A DNA stretch of 64,000 nucleotides, from assembly GCA_001769805.1 (NCBI GenBank), contig MEPO01000022.1:132476-196475 (forward strand), read 5' to 3'. This document shows positions 18,740-28,224 of this stretch, one piece after another. How positions within the stretch are numbered: position 1 is the first letter of the stretch; each line of letters opens with the position of its first letter. Source of the DNA: Bdellovibrionales bacterium GWA1_52_35. Its GTDB lineage: Bacteria; Bdellovibrionota; UBA1018. Below the pieces are notes generated by a model. That model did not search any database and was not told where the DNA came from. It saw only the letters and a list, made by a program, of their open reading frames with translations. A program made the position numbers and the translations under genes.

Positions 18740-19850
18740 CTTTTCCAATTGCCCGGACCTCCTCAACAATATCGATGCCCACCGGGCACCAGGTAATGCA
18801 ACGGCCGCAACCCACGCAGCCAGTCGTTCCGAATTGATCCCACCACGTAGAGACTTTGTGGGTCAGCCACTGGCGATATCGCGATTGAGCGCTCATCCGG
18901 ACCGATCCGCCATGAATGTAGCTGTGGTCGAGCGTGAAACAGGAGTCCCACCTTCTCCAGCGTTCCGCGTGATCGCCAGTCAGATCGGAATGATCTTCCA
19001 CGTTCGCGCAGAAGCAGGTTGGGCAGACCAAGGTGCAGTTTGCGCAATTCAGACAGCGCGTGGCGACCTCGTCCCAACGTTTATGGTCGAAGCTGCGGGC
19101 CAGCAGATCTCTGGCTCCAGGCGCATCCATTTTTCGTTTTTGCGAGCTGGCCGCGGTTTTCACGACGGCTTGGGCATGCGCCTGGTCTTCGGGACCGCTC
19201 TCCAGGAGCACCCCAGTCTGGCTGAGTTGCTCCAATAGGGTCTCGCCCGATTCGCTTCCGGCACGAATTATAAAGTAGTGGTCCCGTTCATGAACGACTT
19301 CAGTGAGCACGAGATCGTAGCCGCCTCGAACCCCCGGCCCGGTCTTCATGCTTGCGCAGAAGCACGTCGCTCCCGATGACGTGCATTCCACGGCCACCAG
19401 CAGGGAATTCTCTCTTCGTGCTTTGTAAGAGGGGTCTTGAATCTGTGAGTCGATGAAAATGCGATCCTGAATGGAAATCGCGACGATGTCACAGGCGCGC
19501 ACGCCAATAAACGCCCGCTTCTGAGTGTCTGGTTCTTCACTGACGAAAGTGATTCTGCCGCCGGGTTTTTTTTCCGCGCGGACCAGCCGCTCACGAGAGG
19601 GGAAAAGAAACTGCTTCCAGCTTTGGGGGCTCGAAGCAAAGCCGAAATATGCGGCGGACTCGGTTTTCTTCAAACGATAGGTGCCGGCTTCCTGTTCGTC
19701 AGTCCAACCCCGGGGCAAATCATGGGAAGAATCGATATTGGAGTAAATAATCGCGCCGTTATGGACACGCGGACCTAGCAGGGAATACCCGCTGGATTTC
19801 AGAGCCGAGAATAGTTGATCGAGGTCATTCGCCCGGAGTCTGTCTTTCAC
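18684..19850 (-). CDS. hydB: Hydrogenase beta subunit, 4Fe-4S dicluster ferredoxin-like
   Basis: Electron-transfer subunit homologous to sulfhydrogenase beta / anaerobic sulfite reductase A. Two 4Fe-4S motifs are visible: [12 protein letters not shown] near residue 266 and [12 protein letters not shown] near 343, with extra Cys around the first. Earlier, [17 protein letters not shown] and ATCFCASM match the family's N-terminal domain. Starts with GTG at 19850, 12 bases after an in-frame stop, with no clear ribosome site. First gene of the hydrogenase operon, divergent from the glycogen synthase across ~205 bp. Confidence 0.88.
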   Translation of the reverse strand: MKDRLRANDLDQLFSALKSSGYSLLGPRVHNGAIIYSNIDSSHDLPRGWTDEQEAGTYRLKKTESAAYFGFASSPQSWKQFLFPSRERLVRAEKKPGGRITFVSEEPDTQKRAFIGVRACDIVAISIQDRIFIDSQIQDPSYKARRENSLLVAVECTSSGATCFCASMKTGPGVRGGYDLVLTEVVHERDHYFIIRAGSESGETLLEQLSQTGVLLESGPEDQAHAQAVVKTAASSQKRKMDAPGARDLLARSFDHKRWDEVATRCLNCANCTLVCPTCFCANVEDHSDLTGDHAERWRRWDSCFTLDHSYIHGGSVRMSAQSRYRQWLTHKVSTWWDQFGTTGCVGCGRCITWCPVGIDIVEEVRAIGKDENDRGTTQGASLFRGVA

Positions 19851-19958
19851 CGCGATTATTTAGCAGATCAAGAGCTCTGACATGAAGATACAATTCAAAA
19901 ATGGTGTGACGCAGAAGGTTCGAGTCGGATACTGCTGCCGCGTTAACAGCGTGCCTAG

Positions 19959-19988
19959 TTGACTTGGCTGGTCTGCTCCCTGCATATT
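19959..19988 (+). promoter_or_regulatory. Possible sigma70 promoter for glycogen synthase
   Basis: TTGACT (19959-19964), an 18-bp spacer and CATATT (19983-19988) lie ~68 bp before the glgA start in the divergent intergenic region. The -10 matches only four of six positions; called from sequence alone. Confidence 0.35.
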
Positions 19989-20055
19989 CCTGACGAGCCC
20001 TGCAAAAACTGCCTACTTTCATCAGCGCCGAGTTTTGCTAAACTGACAGGCAACC

Positions 20056-21873
20056 ATGGTCAAAACAGAAGCGATCGACAAAGCCTTGCTCGTGGAGGTG
20101 GGATGGGAAGTCTGTCTCCAGCTCGGAGGTATTTACACCGTTCTGAAAACAAAATCCCAGGCCATGAAGGCGCAATGGGGCGATCGCTATTGCCTTGTCG
20201 GTCCGTACAAACCCGAAGCCGCCGCACTGGAAATTGAACTGTTGCCGCGGAAAGGCAAATTCGGGGAGGCCTGTGACCGGCTGGAGCAGGAGAGGGGGAT
20301 CAAGGTCTATTACGGAAAGTGGCTTGTTCCCGGCGAACCCCAGGTCGTGCTCATTGATTGCGCCTCCAGCAACCAGCTCGCGCAATTTAAATATTACTTG
20401 TGGAAAGATCACCAGATCAACGCCGGCAGCGAGCAGGAGGTCGATGAAGTTGTTCTCTTCGGGTATCTTGTCGCTGACTTTCTGGAAGTGCTCACAAACA
20501 ACAATGATGAGCCGGTGCTCGCGCACTTTCACGAATGGATGGCCGGTGTCGCGATCCCCGTGATTAATCACCGGAATCTGCCGGTTTCGTCCGTTTTCAC
20601 CACCCACGCGACCATTCTGGGCCGGTATCTGGCAACCAGTCATCCGGATTTTTACCGGAATATCACAAATATCAATCCCCACCGCGAAGCCGGCGAGCGC
20701 AATATTTATGCGCGCTTCGCCATCGAGCGTGCGGCAACCTGGGGTGCCACGGCGTTCACTACCATCAGCGAGATCACCGCTCTGGAAGCCGAGCACCTGC
20801 TGGGGCGTAAAGCCGATGTTCTTTTACCGAACGGCCTTAATGCCCGGCGTTTCGCTGCCGTTCACGAATTCCAAAACCTGCATCTGATTTACAAGAAGCG
20901 GATCCAGGAATTCGTGATGGCCCACTTCTTCCCGCATTACACTTTTGATGTTTCAAAGACTCTGCATATTTTCAACGCGGGTCGTTATGAGCATCGGAAC
21001 AAGGGTTTTGATCTTTTCATCGAAAGCATGGCGCGCCTCAATTACCGTCTGAAGCGCGAGCACAAGGATGTCACCGTGATCGCTTTCCTGATCACGAAGG
21101 CACCTACCCATGGCTTTAATGTGGACGTTCTGAAAAACCAGATGCTCTTTAAGGAGATGTCCAATCACTGTGATGTGATGGCTTCGTCGGTCTCCTCGAA
21201 GCTGCTGACTTCGGCTGCGACCGGTACCGACGCGAGAAAAGTGGAACTTTTGGATGAAACCGAGCTGCATGCCCTCCGCCGCCTGGCGCGCGCCTGGCAC
21301 GGCACTCAGGGCTTGCCGAAACTCGTGACTCATAATCTGGTGAACGAGGCCAATGACCCCATTTTCCGGCAGCTCCAGAATTGCAATCTCCTTAATGGAC
21401 CGGAGGATCGGGTGAAAATTGTCTATCATCCCGACTTTCTGACGGCGGCAAGCCCGATCTTGAGCCTGGATTACGAACAGTTCGTGCGCGGCTGCCATCT
21501 CGGCGTCTTTCCGAGCTACTATGAGCCTTGGGGCTATACGCCTGAGGAATGTGCTGCCCTGGGAATTCCTTCCATCACGAGCGACCTTTCGGGTTTCGGC
21601 AGCTATGTGAAGCAGAATGTCCCTCAGCATGCGGATAGAGGACTCTATGTTGTGGAGCGTCGGGAGCGCAGTTTCGATGCGAGTTCCGACTTGTTGACCG
21701 AGTCCATTTTCAAATTCATCACCATGAGCATGCGCGAGCGGATCGAAATCCGGAATCGCGTTGAAGCAGTCAGTTCGCATTTCGACTGGAAAGAGTTGAC
21801 TGAAAACTATCACCGCGCTCATCGGATCGCTCTGGCCCGGGGACGAAAACGCCAATCTCTTGACAGCATATAA
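20056..21873 (+). CDS. Glycogen synthase, GT3 family (animal/fungal type)
   Basis: UDP-glucose-dependent glycogen chain elongation in the cytoplasm. The family is GT3, not bacterial GT5 GlgA: it begins LVEVGWEVCLQLGGIYTVL, then HFHEWMAG, FTTHATILGRYL, NPHREAGERNIYARF, LPNGLNARRF and the C-terminal FPSYYEPWGYTPEEC with the catalytic Glu pair, then SDLSGFGSYV. Near the C-terminus, R560-E-R562 and R566-N-R568 precede DWK (577-579), resembling part of the Arg cluster through which eukaryotic enzymes sense glucose-6-phosphate. 605 residues, slightly shorter than the yeast enzyme. No other glycogen genes are adjacent. Confidence 0.9.
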   Translation: MVKTEAIDKALLVEVGWEVCLQLGGIYTVLKTKSQAMKAQWGDRYCLVGPYKPEAAALEIELLPRKGKFGEACDRLEQERGIKVYYGKWLVPGEPQVVLIDCASSNQLAQFKYYLWKDHQINAGSEQEVDEVVLFGYLVADFLEVLTNNNDEPVLAHFHEWMAGVAIPVINHRNLPVSSVFTTHATILGRYLATSHPDFYRNITNINPHREAGERNIYARFAIERAATWGATAFTTISEITALEAEHLLGRKADVLLPNGLNARRFAAVHEFQNLHLIYKKRIQEFVMAHFFPHYTFDVSKTLHIFNAGRYEHRNKGFDLFIESMARLNYRLKREHKDVTVIAFLITKAPTHGFNVDVLKNQMLFKEMSNHCDVMASSVSSKLLTSAATGTDARKVELLDETELHALRRLARAWHGTQGLPKLVTHNLVNEANDPIFRQLQNCNLLNGPEDRVKIVYHPDFLTAASPILSLDYEQFVRGCHLGVFPSYYEPWGYTPEECAALGIPSITSDLSGFGSYVKQNVPQHADRGLYVVERRERSFDASSDLLTESIFKFITMSMRERIEIRNRVEAVSSHFDWKELTENYHRAHRIALARGRKRQSLDSI

Positions 21874-21885
21874 AGCAAAGTAGAC

Positions 21886-21922
21886 CGCTCAACCCTGTGA
21901 TAAAACTTGCTGAGCGTTATCA
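21886..21922 (+). promoter_or_regulatory. Two interleaved inverted repeats in leader of the Glt-like operon
   Basis: CGCTCA (21886-21891) pairs with TGAGCG (21911-21916), and TGATAA (21898-21903) pairs with TTATCA (21917-21922), in order A-B-A'-B'. The block ends 24 bases before the ATG of the barrel gene. It could form alternative hairpins or be an operator; function is not established. Confidence 0.4.
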
Positions 21923-21946
21923 GTGCTTGTTAAACTGTTTAAGATC

Positions 21947-22708
21947 ATGAAAAACCATGGAATTTGGCAACAGGTCACTAGGGAATGGGGAATCCGTATC
22001 GGGCTCACGCTGCTTGCAATCGTGTGGCTCACTTTGATGGCGGCAAGCTGGGCCGATGCAGCGGATAATCCACGAGAAACAAACGATGATTACAGCTTCA
22101 GCTGGCTTGATCCTGAGAAAAGAATTTATGTTCTTCAGAATCGTCGCTATGCAAAAGCGCATAAGCTGATGCTGAGTCTGCTGTCGGGGGTCGGGGTTTC
22201 CAACCCTTATCGTACGACCTACAATCTCGACCCCCGGGTCGCTTTTTATTTTTCGGAAGCGTTCGGTATCGAAACTTTTTATACACAAACTTCAAATAAA
22301 TCGAACACCACCTTTAACCAGCTTCAGGACGCGAGTCCCACGACCTGGCCGCTGGTGCGCGAAGTTCGTTCGCAAATGGGTGTGACGGCGCAATGGGTGC
22401 CCTGGTACGCGAAGATCAATGTCTTCAATAAAATTCTGTATCTGGATTGGTATTTCTCGGCGGGTGTTGGAACGATGCAGACCGCCCTTGAAACCCGGAC
22501 CACTGCCAAAGGGGCTTCCTCTTTCACGGATCAGAGCTTTACCGCCTGGTATTTCGGCACGGGACATCACTATTATCTGAACGACAGCTTCTCGGTCCGA
22601 CTCGATTTCCTGGGTGCGGCTTATCGTGCGCCGGTTGCGCCCACGTCCAGCACCAATGCCTGGTACTCCAATTATAACTTCGATATTGGCCTGGGGTGGA
22701 GAATCTGA
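21947..22708 (+). CDS. Outer-membrane beta-barrel protein of the Agl/Glt-like locus
   Basis: 253-residue secreted protein: basic N-terminus, hydrophobic stretch IGLTLLAIVWLTLMAASWADA, then alternating strands rich in aromatic residues, ending NFDIGLGWRI. It resembles the short outer-membrane barrels that accompany TPR and AgmX/PglI proteins in Myxococcota and Bdellovibrionota, comparable to GltA/GltB. Start taken at ATG 21947; a GTG at 21923 is in frame but lies directly after a palindromic block. The stop overlaps the next ATG (TGATG). Likely the outer-membrane anchor of the complex encoded here; inference from context. Confidence 0.75.
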   Translation: MKNHGIWQQVTREWGIRIGLTLLAIVWLTLMAASWADAADNPRETNDDYSFSWLDPEKRIYVLQNRRYAKAHKLMLSLLSGVGVSNPYRTTYNLDPRVAFYFSEAFGIETFYTQTSNKSNTTFNQLQDASPTTWPLVREVRSQMGVTAQWVPWYAKINVFNKILYLDWYFSAGVGTMQTALETRTTAKGASSFTDQSFTAWYFGTGHHYYLNDSFSVRLDFLGAAYRAPVAPTSSTNAWYSNYNFDIGLGWRI

Positions 22709-24228
22709 TGCGCGTCGCGCTCCTGGCATTGCTGATCCAGTGCCTGCTGGTGAATGCGGGAATCGTCGCGGCTGCCGCGCCACTCGAGGACGCGCAGACG
22801 ATGTATCGAACCGGTTCCTACTTCAAGGCAGCACGATATGCCTTCGATGCCGCCCAGGAAAACCCGGAGTTGAAAGCGGAAGCTTACTCCTGGATCACGC
22901 TTTCACTTCTGCGAGCCGGGCTGCCGGATACGGCTTCCTATTTCTTCATCCGCACCCTTCAGATGGGAAACAAGAACGCCATCCGCCGGGTACTCGGGGA
23001 CACCGAAAGTCTGTTGATTCGCGTGGGACCGGATATTCTGAGAAAATATCTGATTCGTCACACGAAATACGAGGATTATGATGCCCGAAACCGCAGCGCC
23101 TATCTTTATGCGCTCGCCAAAGAGGCCATCCTGTCAGGCAGTGTTTCGCAGGCGATCGGTTACCTGAACGGAATTCAGAGCGAAAGCCCTCTCTGGCCGG
23201 TGGCCCTGCAGTTGCGTGGGACCTCGAATGCCATCCTGGGCAATAACGAACAGGCGATCCGGGATTTTCGAGCCTGTCAGTCGCGGGCTTCTGTCCTTCG
23301 TTCGCGAGCTGAACAGCTTGATTTGCGTTCCCGCTGCCTGGCGGGCGAAGCGCGGACCCTTTACCAGATGGAACGTCTGGACGAGGCAGATCAGACCTAC
23401 GACCGGATTCCCAAAACCAGTTTCGTCTGGCCGGATATTCTTTTTGAGCAGGCCTGGAACGCCTTTGGGCGTAAAGAGTTCAACCGTTCCCTCGGACGGC
23501 TTGTTTCTTACAAGAGCCCGGCCCTGAGTTTTGTCTGGAACTCGGAAGCCGATGTCCTGCGTGCGCAATCCTATCTCGCTCTTTGCCTCTATTCGGATGC
23601 AAATGAAGCGGTGAATGAGTTCAATTCGAAGTACACCCGGGTCGGTGAGCAGGTGAAGCAGTTTGTGGAGAACCGGTCCAAAGATCTGGGGGCTTTCCAC
23701 AATCTTGGCAAAGAGGCATTGCAGAGTTCTCTTTATACCCGCAATGAGTTCCACCGGATCATGAATCGATTCATCCGGGGCCCGTATTTCCAGAACCTCA
23801 TTGCGGCTGAACGACACCTGAATTCCGAAGCCGCGGCCGTGCGCCATTTTGCCTCCCAGTCGGGACTCTCCATGGAAGACGGCAAAGGCTTTCCCGGTTT
23901 CCTGAATCTGGTGCTCAAATGGCGAGCCCGTTCCATCCAGCTTCTGGGTGGCACTTTCGTCAAGAACAGCCTGATTGACTATCATTCGGCGCTGATCGGC
24001 GATTTTGAAAAAATGGCCTTCATCAAGCTCGAGATGTTGAAGCAGGCCAAAGAGCAGCTTCTTTCAAAGCCCGAAACCGCCGGATCCTCCAAGGCTCGCG
24101 GCCGGGGTAACGTCGAACCCAAACGCAGGGATTATCAGTATCGCTGGTCTTTTAACGGCGAATTCTGGAATGATGAACTGGGGGATTATGTTTTCGGACT
24201 GGAATCGGAGTGCAAAAACGGTGGCTAG
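22708..24228 (+). CDS. Periplasmic TPR protein (GltE-like position)
   Basis: Signal peptide (VALLALLIQCLLVNAGIVAAA) followed by about 480 residues of helical repeats with TPR-like spacing, e.g. MYRTGSYFKAARYAFDAAQ at the start and repeats around residues 140-290. The C-terminal ~150 residues are basic and less repetitive and end in an acidic tail. ATG 22708 overlaps the barrel stop; the next gene starts one base after this stop. By size, location and repeats it corresponds to the periplasmic TPR components of the Glt complex; no orthology was tested. Confidence 0.7.
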   Translation: MRVALLALLIQCLLVNAGIVAAAAPLEDAQTMYRTGSYFKAARYAFDAAQENPELKAEAYSWITLSLLRAGLPDTASYFFIRTLQMGNKNAIRRVLGDTESLLIRVGPDILRKYLIRHTKYEDYDARNRSAYLYALAKEAILSGSVSQAIGYLNGIQSESPLWPVALQLRGTSNAILGNNEQAIRDFRACQSRASVLRSRAEQLDLRSRCLAGEARTLYQMERLDEADQTYDRIPKTSFVWPDILFEQAWNAFGRKEFNRSLGRLVSYKSPALSFVWNSEADVLRAQSYLALCLYSDANEAVNEFNSKYTRVGEQVKQFVENRSKDLGAFHNLGKEALQSSLYTRNEFHRIMNRFIRGPYFQNLIAAERHLNSEAAAVRHFASQSGLSMEDGKGFPGFLNLVLKWRARSIQLLGGTFVKNSLIDYHSALIGDFEKMAFIKLEMLKQAKEQLLSKPETAGSSKARGRGNVEPKRRDYQYRWSFNGEFWNDELGDYVFGLESECKNGG

Positions 24229-24229
24229 G

Positions 24230-27200
24230 ATGACACAACGGCAATGGACATCGATGCTTGCCTTGAGCCTGACCCTGCTGTGCGCGCCCGTTCATTCCGT
24301 ATTTGCCCGGGCCTACAGTGATTCCGAAATCCGCCAAGTCGAAATGGGCAATGAGTCCAAAATCCGGGAAATCCGCGATCAGGAAATCACGCAATTGCGC
24401 ATCGCCTTGGGCCGGCGCTCGCCCGTGAACCGTCGGGCGGACCTGTATTTCCGTCTGGCCGAGATCTATATTGAAGCGTATCGGATGACCTTTCTTCTTG
24501 AAGGCCGGGTGCACGAAAACCGGCTGGCTGCCAACCAGGAAGACAAGTTCATTGATCGCACCCATTCCAAACCCTTCCTGGAACTGGCGATCCGCTCGAG
24601 CAAGGATGTCCTGAGTCTTAAAATCCCGTACAACAAGCTCGATCAGATTTATTATTTTCTCGGCTTCAGCAGCGCTGAACTCGGGAAGAAAAAAGATAGC
24701 CTCTCCTATTTTGACCAGTTGACCCGGCAATTCCCCAATAGTCCTTTTGTGGGTGAAGCCTACCGGGAGCTGGGCGATGCCGCTTTCGGAAGTGGGCAGC
24801 ATAAAAAAGCCCAGGCTTACTACGAAATTGCACTCAAGAAGAGTCCGGCTGAAATGGCGCCACGGATTCATCACAAGCTTGCCTGGAGCTATTATCGGGT
24901 GAAGCAATATGATCGTGCTGTGGCGACCATGAGAGAAGCCATTGATTCCGCGTCTCGCAGTGGTGAAAAATTCCTTTCGCTCCGCGAAGAGGCGCTCCGG
25001 GACATGGCCGTATTCATGACCGAAAGTGGTAAAGTGGACGAGGCCATCGCTTATTTCCAGTCAGTAGCCGGTGATAAGAGTTTTTATCCTAAAGTGCTGG
25101 AGCGTCTGGGTAAACAATACGAGCGCAATGTCGAGCCGGTCAAAGCGACCCTGGTCTATGAATCCTTGCTGAAGACCAATCCAGGAACCGATGGTGCCTT
25201 CAGGGTACTGGTGAAACTGGTTGATCTGGATCTTCGCCGAGGTCGGTACATGGAAGCGTTGTCACGTTTGAAAGAAGCGAAGATCTCGGAAGGAGGGGAT
25301 TCCGAGACTCAGATTGCCGCGCAGAATCTCCGGGCCATGATCCGCCGGACCGCGACGGAGCATCATGAGAAGTATCGGAAAAAACATCAACGCAACGAAC
25401 TGGAAATTGCCGAAGCCTTTTACGCGGTCTACCTCAAGACCTTCCTCTCGAAGGAAGATCCGCGCGGCGAAACGCCGGAAATCGAAATGTACCTGGCCGA
25501 AGTGAAGCGGGATCTCGGGAAATCCCGGGAAGCTTCTGACCTCTACCGCCATGTCGTCGGATCCAAGGACAAACGCTATGCCAAGGAAGCCGGAGCACTT
25601 TGGACCGCGAGCCTGGCTGAAGCGGTAAAAAAATCCGAGCAGGGGAGCAAGGCGGGTTCCAGCGGAGTCAAGCCGGGCGAACCTTCCGAACTCGAAAAGC
25701 AGTATATCGAAGCGGCTGATCGCCTGCAGGAAGCCCTGGAAGACACGCCCGAGGCCCGCGAAGCCGCACTTCGGGCAGCGCAGGTCCTGGCCGGATACAA
25801 GAACACGCAGAAGGATTCAATCAAGCGCATCCGGAAAATGCTTTCCAATTGGCCGCGCACCACGCAATCACTTACGGCTGCACGGCTCTGGCTGCAGCTC
25901 CAGGCAGATCCCGTTCCGCCTGCGAATGCCAGCGCTGCCGCACTTGAAGCTGCAAGCGGCGCAGCTGACGATCTCGCGGATGTAATCAAGGAACTTCGCA
26001 AAAATTCCACTCTCATGACCGCAGACCAGGAATCGGGGGCCGGTAAATTGAAAGCGGCTCTTGTTGAGCAGGAATTGCGCTTGAAAGTGTTTGCCATTGC
26101 CGGTGATGAGAAGGATCGGGATTTTGCGGCAGCCGCTAAAGGCTATGAGATGCTGGCCGCAGAAAGCAATCAAACCGATTTCAGCGAAAAAGCTTTCGAA
26201 AATGCTGTGGCCGCCTACGGTAAGGCGAGCGATTTTGTTTCGCAGGAGCGGGTGATTTCGAGTTGGCTGAAGCGTTTTCCAAAGAGTGCCAGGGTCAGGG
26301 ATTCAATTCGCGGGGTTGCTAGTACCCAGTTGGTTCAGGGACGGTTTGAGCTTTCAGCACGCCTCTTTGAAAAAGCCGGGCGCGAGGGCGGCGATCCGAA
26401 TTCGTTGGAGACCGCCGCGCGCATTTATGAAGGGATCGGAGACCTTCCTCGCGCTCAGGGAATCTGGGCAGTCTTATTGGAACAGAATCCGAAGGCGGCA
26501 AATCGCGGAAAGATTGCACTTGCTCTTGCGGCTTCGTACGAAAATTCCCAGAAAAACGGGGAAGCCGCAAAGGTTTATCAGGTTTGCATGAGCGGTGCCC
26601 CGGATTATGAAGCGGCCTGTGGCGCACAACTCGCGGATTTGTACGCAAAGGACGGGAATCTGGAGCAGGCCAAAGCCACCTATAAAAAAGTGGCCGGGCA
26701 TGGAAAATCCGATGCGACGTCCTCCTTTGTGGGCTATGCGCGCTATCGACTTGCGGAGTATCTCGAGACCAGCACCCGGTTTGAACCCTTGCAGTTGCCG
26801 GATGCGCAGCTCAAAAAAGCCATGAACCAGCGGCTCACCTTTTTGGATTCGCTCAGCAAGGCTTATCAATCGGCCGTGGAAGCTGGAGGTCCGTGGGCGA
26901 TTGCCGCCTTGGAGCGCCTCGCCACCTGGGTTTACAGATTTGCAGAGGAAATGGATGCGATTCCAATACCCGCCGGCGCGGACCCTCAGGCTGCAGCCAA
27001 GTTCCGCAAAGGTCTGGAATCGGTGAGCGGCCCCTTGCGCAAGAAAGCGATCAGTACCTGGCTTGAAGGTTACAACAAAGCGCTTGCGGTGGAGCTGCTC
27101 AGCCCCGCTCTTCCGGCTCTGGCCGATCACCTTGCGGATGCGAAAGCACCTCAGCCGGGCCGGGCCCAGGGGTTCCGCGGGAAAATGCGGCTGGCAGGAA

Positions 27201-27904
27201 TTCCTGCTGATGGCGGGAATGATGGCCGCGCGACCGCTTTACAGAAAGTGCGTGAGCGTCTTCTGAAAAATCCCGAAGACATTGCAGCCTGGGTCGATTA
27301 TGGAAATCTGCTTTGGGGTGAAAACAAGCCACTGCTGGCGAAATTGGCTTATGACCGGGCCTTGGGTCTGACGGGCTCTTCAAAAAAGCCGACCAAGACA
27401 TCGGTCACCTCCATGGCGCTGAACAACCGGGCGGTTCTGGAACTCCGGGGTACTGGTCAGGAAGACTGGCTGAATGTGGCGGAGGCGGCCCAATTATTCG
27501 TGGCGGCGCAAAAAGCCGACGAATTTTTCCTGCCCACCCGCTATAATCGCGGTGTTCTGCTGAACTATTACCGGCTCTTCGCCCGGGCCAAACCGGTTTG
27601 GGAACAGGTCAGCGCCAAGGATGGCAGTGCGGAGGTTCTGGCCGCTTACGCAATCGCGCTTCAAGGTTTGGGTGAAATGACTCAAGCCGACGAGAAGTTC
27701 AGAAAAGCGATTGGTCGAGGCCTGAAAGACAGCGATTTCGTCAGTTTTTATCATGAAGCAGCAAGAGAGTCAGTCAAAGGTGCGGCAGGGGCGGCGAAGT
27801 GTATCTCGGTGCTTGAAGACAGTGATACGGTTTTGATCGGATTCGAAAAATCAGCAAAAGAGCGTTTGAAAGGGGTTTGCAGGGTATGGAACGGCTCAAA
27901 ATAG
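24230..27904 (+). CDS. Large periplasmic TPR protein (GltD/AgmU-like)
   Basis: 1224 residues with an N-terminal signal peptide (MLALSLTLLCAPVHSVFARA) and TPR-type repeats nearly throughout (LDQIYYFLGFSSAELGKKK, GSGQHKKAQAYYEIALKK, SYENSQKNGEAAKVYQ, AYAIALQGLGEMTQADEKF). ATG 24230 is chosen because an in-frame extension to 24170 lies inside the previous gene and would bury the signal. Comparable in size and architecture to GltD/AgmU of Myxococcus gliding machinery, a periplasmic scaffold. The next gene starts inside its 3' end (19-bp overlap). Confidence 0.72.
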   Translation: MTQRQWTSMLALSLTLLCAPVHSVFARAYSDSEIRQVEMGNESKIREIRDQEITQLRIALGRRSPVNRRADLYFRLAEIYIEAYRMTFLLEGRVHENRLAANQEDKFIDRTHSKPFLELAIRSSKDVLSLKIPYNKLDQIYYFLGFSSAELGKKKDSLSYFDQLTRQFPNSPFVGEAYRELGDAAFGSGQHKKAQAYYEIALKKSPAEMAPRIHHKLAWSYYRVKQYDRAVATMREAIDSASRSGEKFLSLREEALRDMAVFMTESGKVDEAIAYFQSVAGDKSFYPKVLERLGKQYERNVEPVKATLVYESLLKTNPGTDGAFRVLVKLVDLDLRRGRYMEALSRLKEAKISEGGDSETQIAAQNLRAMIRRTATEHHEKYRKKHQRNELEIAEAFYAVYLKTFLSKEDPRGETPEIEMYLAEVKRDLGKSREASDLYRHVVGSKDKRYAKEAGALWTASLAEAVKKSEQGSKAGSSGVKPGEPSELEKQYIEAADRLQEALEDTPEAREAALRAAQVLAGYKNTQKDSIKRIRKMLSNWPRTTQSLTAARLWLQLQADPVPPANASAAALEAASGAADDLADVIKELRKNSTLMTADQESGAGKLKAALVEQELRLKVFAIAGDEKDRDFAAAAKGYEMLAAESNQTDFSEKAFENAVAAYGKASDFVSQERVISSWLKRFPKSARVRDSIRGVASTQLVQGRFELSARLFEKAGREGGDPNSLETAARIYEGIGDLPRAQGIWAVLLEQNPKAANRGKIALALAASYENSQKNGEAAKVYQVCMSGAPDYEAACGAQLADLYAKDGNLEQAKATYKKVAGHGKSDATSSFVGYARYRLAEYLETSTRFEPLQLPDAQLKKAMNQRLTFLDSLSKAYQSAVEAGGPWAIAALERLATWVYRFAEEMDAIPIPAGADPQAAAKFRKGLESVSGPLRKKAISTWLEGYNKALAVELLSPALPALADHLADAKAPQPGRAQGFRGKMRLAGIPADGGNDGRATALQKVRERLLKNPEDIAAWVDYGNLLWGENKPLLAKLAYDRALGLTGSSKKPTKTSVTSMALNNRAVLELRGTGQEDWLNVAEAAQLFVAAQKADEFFLPTRYNRGVLLNYYRLFARAKPVWEQVSAKDGSAEVLAAYAIALQGLGEMTQADEKFRKAIGRGLKDSDFVSFYHEAARESVKGAAGAAKCISVLEDSDTVLIGFEKSAKERLKGVCRVWNGSK

Positions 27905-28215
27905 ATTACAGATATCGGGCTGCTTTTGCCGTGATGTTGCTGGTAGCGGTTTGCGGCCTCGCTTTTGCGGCGGGACTGGTCTGGTCGCGGACGGCTTACG
28001 CGGCTCCTGTGGCAGATAAGCCAGCGAGAGAGCCGCGTGTGGTATACCCGAAGAAGACGGATCTGGATTTTGAGGGGGCGCAGATTGAGGGCGAAGTCCG
28101 CAATCCCGGCGAATTTTATTTTCAGCACCGGCCCGAAGAGAAGTTTGATTCCCTGGTTAAACGTAGAAAGAATTTTCACAAGGAAATGCTCAGGGACGTC
28201 GTACTGAGCAAGTGA
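27886..28215 (+). CDS. Small single-pass membrane protein of the Glt-like operon
   Basis: 109 residues: short basic cytoplasmic start, one membrane segment (AAFAVMLLVAVCGLAFAAGLVW) and a periplasmic tail with FEGAQIEGEVRNPGEF and a basic/acidic end. ATG 27886 overlaps the large TPR gene by 19 bp and the stop lies 9 bases before the FHA gene. Short proteins of this design recur next to AgmX/FHA proteins in Agl/Glt clusters as far as I recall, but I cannot name it. Most likely an inner-membrane linker; inference only. Confidence 0.65.
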   Translation: MERLKIDYRYRAAFAVMLLVAVCGLAFAAGLVWSRTAYAAPVADKPAREPRVVYPKKTDLDFEGAQIEGEVRNPGEFYFQHRPEEKFDSLVKRRKNFHKEMLRDVVLSK

Positions 28216-28224
28216 GGCGATTGC

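Noticed and set aside
19851..19910. FNR-like half site (TTGAT) upstream of the hydrogenase operon
   Set aside because: The second half ATCAA is absent at the correct spacing, so no oxygen-responsive operator can be claimed.
22696..22707. GTG start 12 bases upstream for the first TPR protein
   Set aside because: ATG 22708 overlaps the upstream stop and gives a clean signal peptide, so the GTG is less likely.
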